From contig JAISJZ010000012.1 in NCBI GenBank assembly GCA_031261125.1, forward strand, positions 1 through 8,938: DNA of 8,938 nt. Reading direction: 5' to 3'. Below, piece by piece: positions 5,892-8,938 of this stretch (within the stretch, counting starts at the first letter, position 1; each line of letters begins with the position of its first letter). The notes under the pieces were generated by a model. The model did not search any database. It worked only from the letters and a program-made list of their open reading frames with translations, and had not been told where the DNA came from. Source of the stretch: Planctomycetaceae bacterium (GTDB lineage Bacteria; Planctomycetota; Planctomycetia; Pirellulales; Thermoguttaceae). Made by a program: the position numbers and the translations under genes.

Positions 5892-8800
5892 ATGACTACA
5901 TCGGCACAATTTCAGAAACGGTTAGGACAGATTTTACTCGCTCTCGGTTTTATCAACGAAGAGCAACTGGCGCGGCTGCAAAGCGAAAATGCGAAACACG
6001 CCGGCGAAAAGTACGGCGAAACCGCGATTCGTTTGAAGTTTGTTACCAGTGAGCAGGTCGCTGCCATTCTTGATGTTCAGGTGCTTCAAGGACGCTTGGG
6101 CGCAATTCTCACCGCTTTGGGATATGTTACGAAAGAACAGCGCGACACCCTTCTTGCAAAAGGTCTGCAAGAAGGCGAAAAAATCGGTGATGCCGCCGTC
6201 AGAACGGGCTTGATTGACACCAAACAACTCGACAGAGCATTGGATGTCCAAGAGATCATCCAAAGGAAGTTGGGACAGATTCTTCTTGCTCTTGGCTTTA
6301 TCACGCAGGAACAGCACACCCGCATTGTTGAAGAAAACAAGCAGCGGCAGGGTGAAAGATTCGGGGAAACCGCTGTTGCACTGGGATATGTCAACGAGGA
6401 ACAGGTTGTCAACTCGGTCGAAATCCAACAGTTAGACGGTCGGCTCGGTTCGATTCTCGTTGCTCTCGGCGACATCAGCAGGGAACAGCGCGACCAGGTT
6501 ATCCGCGTCAGCAAACAGCACAAAGGCGGATTATTCGGAGAAATCGCTCTGTGGCTCGGATTCATCAACCCCCGGCAACTCAACAGAGCAGTAAAAGTCC
6601 AGCGGCGGCTGCAACTGGAAACACTCGAAGTCCGGCAAATGATGTCGGTCAACCCGTTCGGCGTTGACAATCTCGACAACAATACAGATGAATACGAAGT
6701 CGCTCCCCCGGCTTATTATGCGTCTCAAACTCCCGGTACCGCAGGAAATAATGAAGATTATGCAGAAAAAGTCGCCGACCCGTTCAACATTCTCGGTTTG
6801 GGCGACCTCGATGACCTTGACGACCACGACGAACACGGCGACCTCCACGACCACGACGAATTCCCCGTGGTTGACGAACAACTCGCAGCGCAGTTTGAGG
6901 CGGACCAACAGAATGCCGGAACCGCAACTCAAAGTTTCGAGACCGCTCTGACACCGACCTCATTCGACTTAAACGATACCTTCAAACTGCACAGCAAAGC
7001 CGACTCGCACCTCACTATCTACATTGACTTTACCGGTTATACCTGCAAGGACTCCTTCTGGACTTCGTCAAACGGCGGTAAAGACATCGTTGCGCCCGCT
7101 TGGTCGCTTGACGCAGACCATAGCAGTTTCAGCGATGCAGAGTTGAAGCAAATCTACAATATCTGGCAGCGGGTTGCCGAGGACTACGCCCCCTTTGACG
7201 TGGACGTTACTACGGAAAAACCCGCAGACGACCGTCTGGCGAGAACATCGACGACAGATACCGATTACGGAATTCACGTTGTCGTTGACGACAACAGTAC
7301 GGACTGGTACGGCAATGCGGGCGGGGTTGCAGGTGTCGGAACCTTTACAGCAACAACTGACCGCGTCGCTTGGGTTTTTTCCAAGCAGTTGCAGAATAGC
7401 GAAAAATATATGGCGGAAGCCATCAGCCACGAAGCCGGGCATACACTCGGCTTGAACCACGACGGAACGGCTTCTACCGCCTATTATCAGGGAGCAAACG
7501 GCTGGGCTCCCATTATGGGAACCGGCTATTATCAGGCAGTAACCCAGTGGAGTAAGGGCGAGTACTCCAACGCCAATAACAAAGAAGACGACCTCGCTGT
7601 TATCAATAGACGACTCGCCTACCGCGAAGATGACCACGGAGATACCTTCGCTACCGCGTCAAAAGTTGATACCGCCAACGGAACCTTCAAGTCCTTCGGC
7701 ATTATCGAAAAGAATACCGATGTCGATATCTTTCAGTTCACGCTGGATAAAGCGTGGACGCTGGACATCAATATCAAATCCGGGATGCGGGACGCAAACC
7801 TCGACATACTGGCGAAACTCTGCGCCGCCGACGGAACTGTTATCGCCGTCTCGGATTCCCCGGACACAATGGATGCCGTCTTCAAACAGAACCTTGGACC
7901 GGGCAATTACTACATCACGATTGAAGGCACCGGTAAAGTGGTGGACGGCAAAGTCATCTATACCGATTACGGCTCTCTCGGTACTTATACCGTTACCGGC
8001 AATTTGAAGGAAAACACCCCGCCTACAGCCCCCGCCGGCTTAAAAGCAACATCCACGGACCGTACCGTTTCGCTCTCGTGGGCACAGCAAGACAATGTTA
8101 CCGGATATACCCTGCAATACCGCCCTGCCGGTTCTAACGCCGGCTGGACGACCGTTGCCGTCGCCGCGAATGCGAGCAGCGCAAAAGTTAGCGGATTGGA
8201 CGCAGAAACAACTTACGAATTTCAGTTGACGGCGACCAATGCGTTTGGCACGGCAACTGCTGTTTTGACAGCGGTAACCAATGCTCCGGGTGATTATTCA
8301 AACGCAGCCGGACTAACCTTAACGGCGAAATCGGGTATGATGGTAACGATGCAATGGGATGCTGTTGACGGTGCGAAATCATATACCCTTCAAGCATCAG
8401 CGGACGGCGGTCAGACATGGTCAAACTGGTATACCGGCACGAACACAACTTTTAGTAAAACTCCGGCGAAAGCCGGGACGGACTACCTTATTCGTGTTAG
8501 TGCAACCACTGCTTCTGGAACAACAGAATTCAGTGATCCGGTTGCTTTCAATTCATCAGACCCCGATTTCGTTGGAACACCTGTAAAACCGACAATCACT
8601 GTACCGACCGCACCGGTTGTGAATGTTGTTGATAGAACAACGGACACCGTTACGTTAAACTGGAACGCTCAAAGCGGTGTTGCATCCTATACCCTGCAAT
8701 ATCGCGTTGCGGGTTCTAACGAATGGGTTACGGCGGAATCGCCTGCCGGCAATGCCGTTGGGGCAACGGTCAGCGGGTTAAAAGACGGAACCAACTACGA

Positions 8801-8938
8801 ATTCCAATTAACGGCAACAAATGCGGTTGGCACAGCAACTGCCGTACTGGCAGCGACAACCGATACCGCGACACCGGTTACACCTCCGGGAGACAACTCA
8901 AACGCGGCAGGACTGACCCTAACGGCGAAATCGGGTAT
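5892..8938 (+). CDS. Giant metzincin-type metalloprotease with N-terminal MshEN-like repeats, PPC and FN3 domains (3' end outside window)
   Basis: Open for 1015 codons to the right edge. The start is fixed: ATG 5892 is the first start codon after the in-frame TAG at 5877. Domains seen: four 58-residue repeats at 10-237 with the wording RLGxxLxxxGxIxxxQLxxxLxxQ, like the MshEN fold of GspE/PilB-type ATPases; an acidic linker at about 245-360 with an Asp/His-rich core at 305-323; a protease domain at about 362-578 with zinc motif HEAGHTLGLNH (H513, E514, H517, H523) and a Met-turn at M542 (APIMGTGYY); a PPC-like beta domain at about 580-705; FN3 domains at about 709-795, 801-890, 905-995, and a fourth starting near 1001. 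Known: HExxHxxGxxH plus Met-turn defines metzincins, usually secreted proteases. Odd: no signal peptide at the N-terminus, and the repeats belong to cytoplasmic proteins. The zinc ligands are intact, so activity is plausible. Substrate is unknown. Confidence 0.9.
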   Translation, partial: MTTSAQFQKRLGQILLALGFINEEQLARLQSENAKHAGEKYGETAIRLKFVTSEQVAAILDVQVLQGRLGAILTALGYVTKEQRDTLLAKGLQEGEKIGDAAVRTGLIDTKQLDRALDVQEIIQRKLGQILLALGFITQEQHTRIVEENKQRQGERFGETAVALGYVNEEQVVNSVEIQQLDGRLGSILVALGDISREQRDQVIRVSKQHKGGLFGEIALWLGFINPRQLNRAVKVQRRLQLETLEVRQMMSVNPFGVDNLDNNTDEYEVAPPAYYASQTPGTAGNNEDYAEKVADPFNILGLGDLDDLDDHDEHGDLHDHDEFPVVDEQLAAQFEADQQNAGTATQSFETALTPTSFDLNDTFKLHSKADSHLTIYIDFTGYTCKDSFWTSSNGGKDIVAPAWSLDADHSSFSDAELKQIYNIWQRVAEDYAPFDVDVTTEKPADDRLARTSTTDTDYGIHVVVDDNSTDWYGNAGGVAGVGTFTATTDRVAWVFSKQLQNSEKYMAEAISHEAGHTLGLNHDGTASTAYYQGANGWAPIMGTGYYQAVTQWSKGEYSNANNKEDDLAVINRRLAYREDDHGDTFATASKVDTANGTFKSFGIIEKNTDVDIFQFTLDKAWTLDINIKSGMRDANLDILAKLCAADGTVIAVSDSPDTMDAVFKQNLGPGNYYITIEGTGKVVDGKVIYTDYGSLGTYTVTGNLKENTPPTAPAGLKATSTDRTVSLSWAQQDNVTGYTLQYRPAGSNAGWTTVAVAANASSAKVSGLDAETTYEFQLTATNAFGTATAVLTAVTNAPGDYSNAAGLTLTAKSGMMVTMQWDAVDGAKSYTLQASADGGQTWSNWYTGTNTTFSKTPAKAGTDYLIRVSATTASGTTEFSDPVAFNSSDPDFVGTPVKPTITVPTAPVVNVVDRTTDTVTLNWNAQSGVASYTLQYRVAGSNEWVTAESPAGNAVGATVSGLKDGTNYEFQLTATNAVGTATAVLAATTDTATPVTPPGDNSNAAGLTLTAKSG
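5919..6602 (+). repeat. Four tandem 58-residue MshEN-like units (eight half-motifs)
   Basis: Half-motifs start at residues 10, 40, 68, 97, 126, 156, 184 and 214. The odd ones are exactly 58 apart (RLGQILLALGFI, RLGAILTALGYV, KLGQILLALGFI, RLGSILVALGDI); the even ones include KYGETA, KIGDAA, RFGETA and LFGEIA. A higher 116-residue order is visible: units 1-2 resemble units 3-4, e.g. GEKYGETA against GERFGETA and GYVTKEQRD against GDISREQRD. The published MshEN c-di-GMP site consists of two 24-residue motifs with a 5-residue spacer; here the spacers are 4-6. Binding of c-di-GMP is inference. Confidence 0.75.
8016..8938 (+). repeat. Alternating FN3 domain repeat, about 600-bp period
   Basis: FN3 domains occur as A-B-A-B. 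The A copies share YTLQYRPAGSN/YTLQYRVAGSN and YEFQLTATNA, with matching DNA offset by 582 bp (8106 against 8688). The B copies share NAAGLTLTAKSG, offset by exactly 600 bp (8298-8338 against 8898-8938). The 18-bp difference is an insertion in the linker of the second A-B junction. The window ends inside the second B copy, so more copies may follow. Such repeats act as spacers or carbohydrate/adhesion modules in secreted enzymes. Confidence 0.85.

Noticed and set aside
7068..7637. 189-codon minus-strand frame
   Set aside because: Antisense to the zinc-binding domain of the protease, whose motifs are intact on the plus strand.

Overview
The window looks like chromosomal DNA of a planctomycete, probably of the Pirellulales kind. 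Four things point there: a secreted VWA protein with a secretin-type short domain and a long Gly/Met-only tract; a lysyl-tRNA synthetase whose wording (IALELHLKRLLVGG) I recall from planctomycetes; a PEP-CTERM surface protein; and a very large metzincin protease with PPC and fibronectin type III domains. This assignment rests on remembered family resemblance, not on a search. Base composition looks close to 50% GC by eye. I see no tRNA, rRNA, insertion sequence, integrase or CRISPR array.

Layout. Positions 1-2674 (minus strand) hold most of the VWA/secretin-domain protein, which runs off the left edge. Positions 2675-2980 are a divergent intergenic region with a good promoter for the VWA gene, a perfect 16-bp palindrome, a pair of mutually exclusive hairpins and a candidate promoter that may make lysS leaderless. 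Positions 2981-4540 (plus) are lysS. A short hairpin at its stop codon separates it from a convergent PEP-CTERM gene at 4554-5354 (minus). Positions 5355-5891 are a long AT-richer region with promoters facing both ways, several repeats and a palindrome over a -10 box. From 5892 to the right edge (plus) lies a giant ORF, open at the window end: four 58-residue MshEN-like repeats, an Asp/His-rich linker, a zinc protease domain, a PPC-like domain and alternating FN3 domains.

How the genes relate. Each gene appears to have its own promoter; they alternate in strand and do not form an operon. lysS is housekeeping. The other three concern the cell envelope or exterior. The most unusual item is the last ORF: repeats resembling the c-di-GMP-binding MshEN motif, normally found on cytoplasmic type II secretion/type IV pilus ATPases, are fused in one reading frame to an extracellular-type metalloprotease with no visible signal peptide. 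The VWA protein likewise carries a module best known from secretion machines (a secretin/STN-type short domain), but no secretin channel is visible in the 891 residues present. Any functional link between the two is inference.
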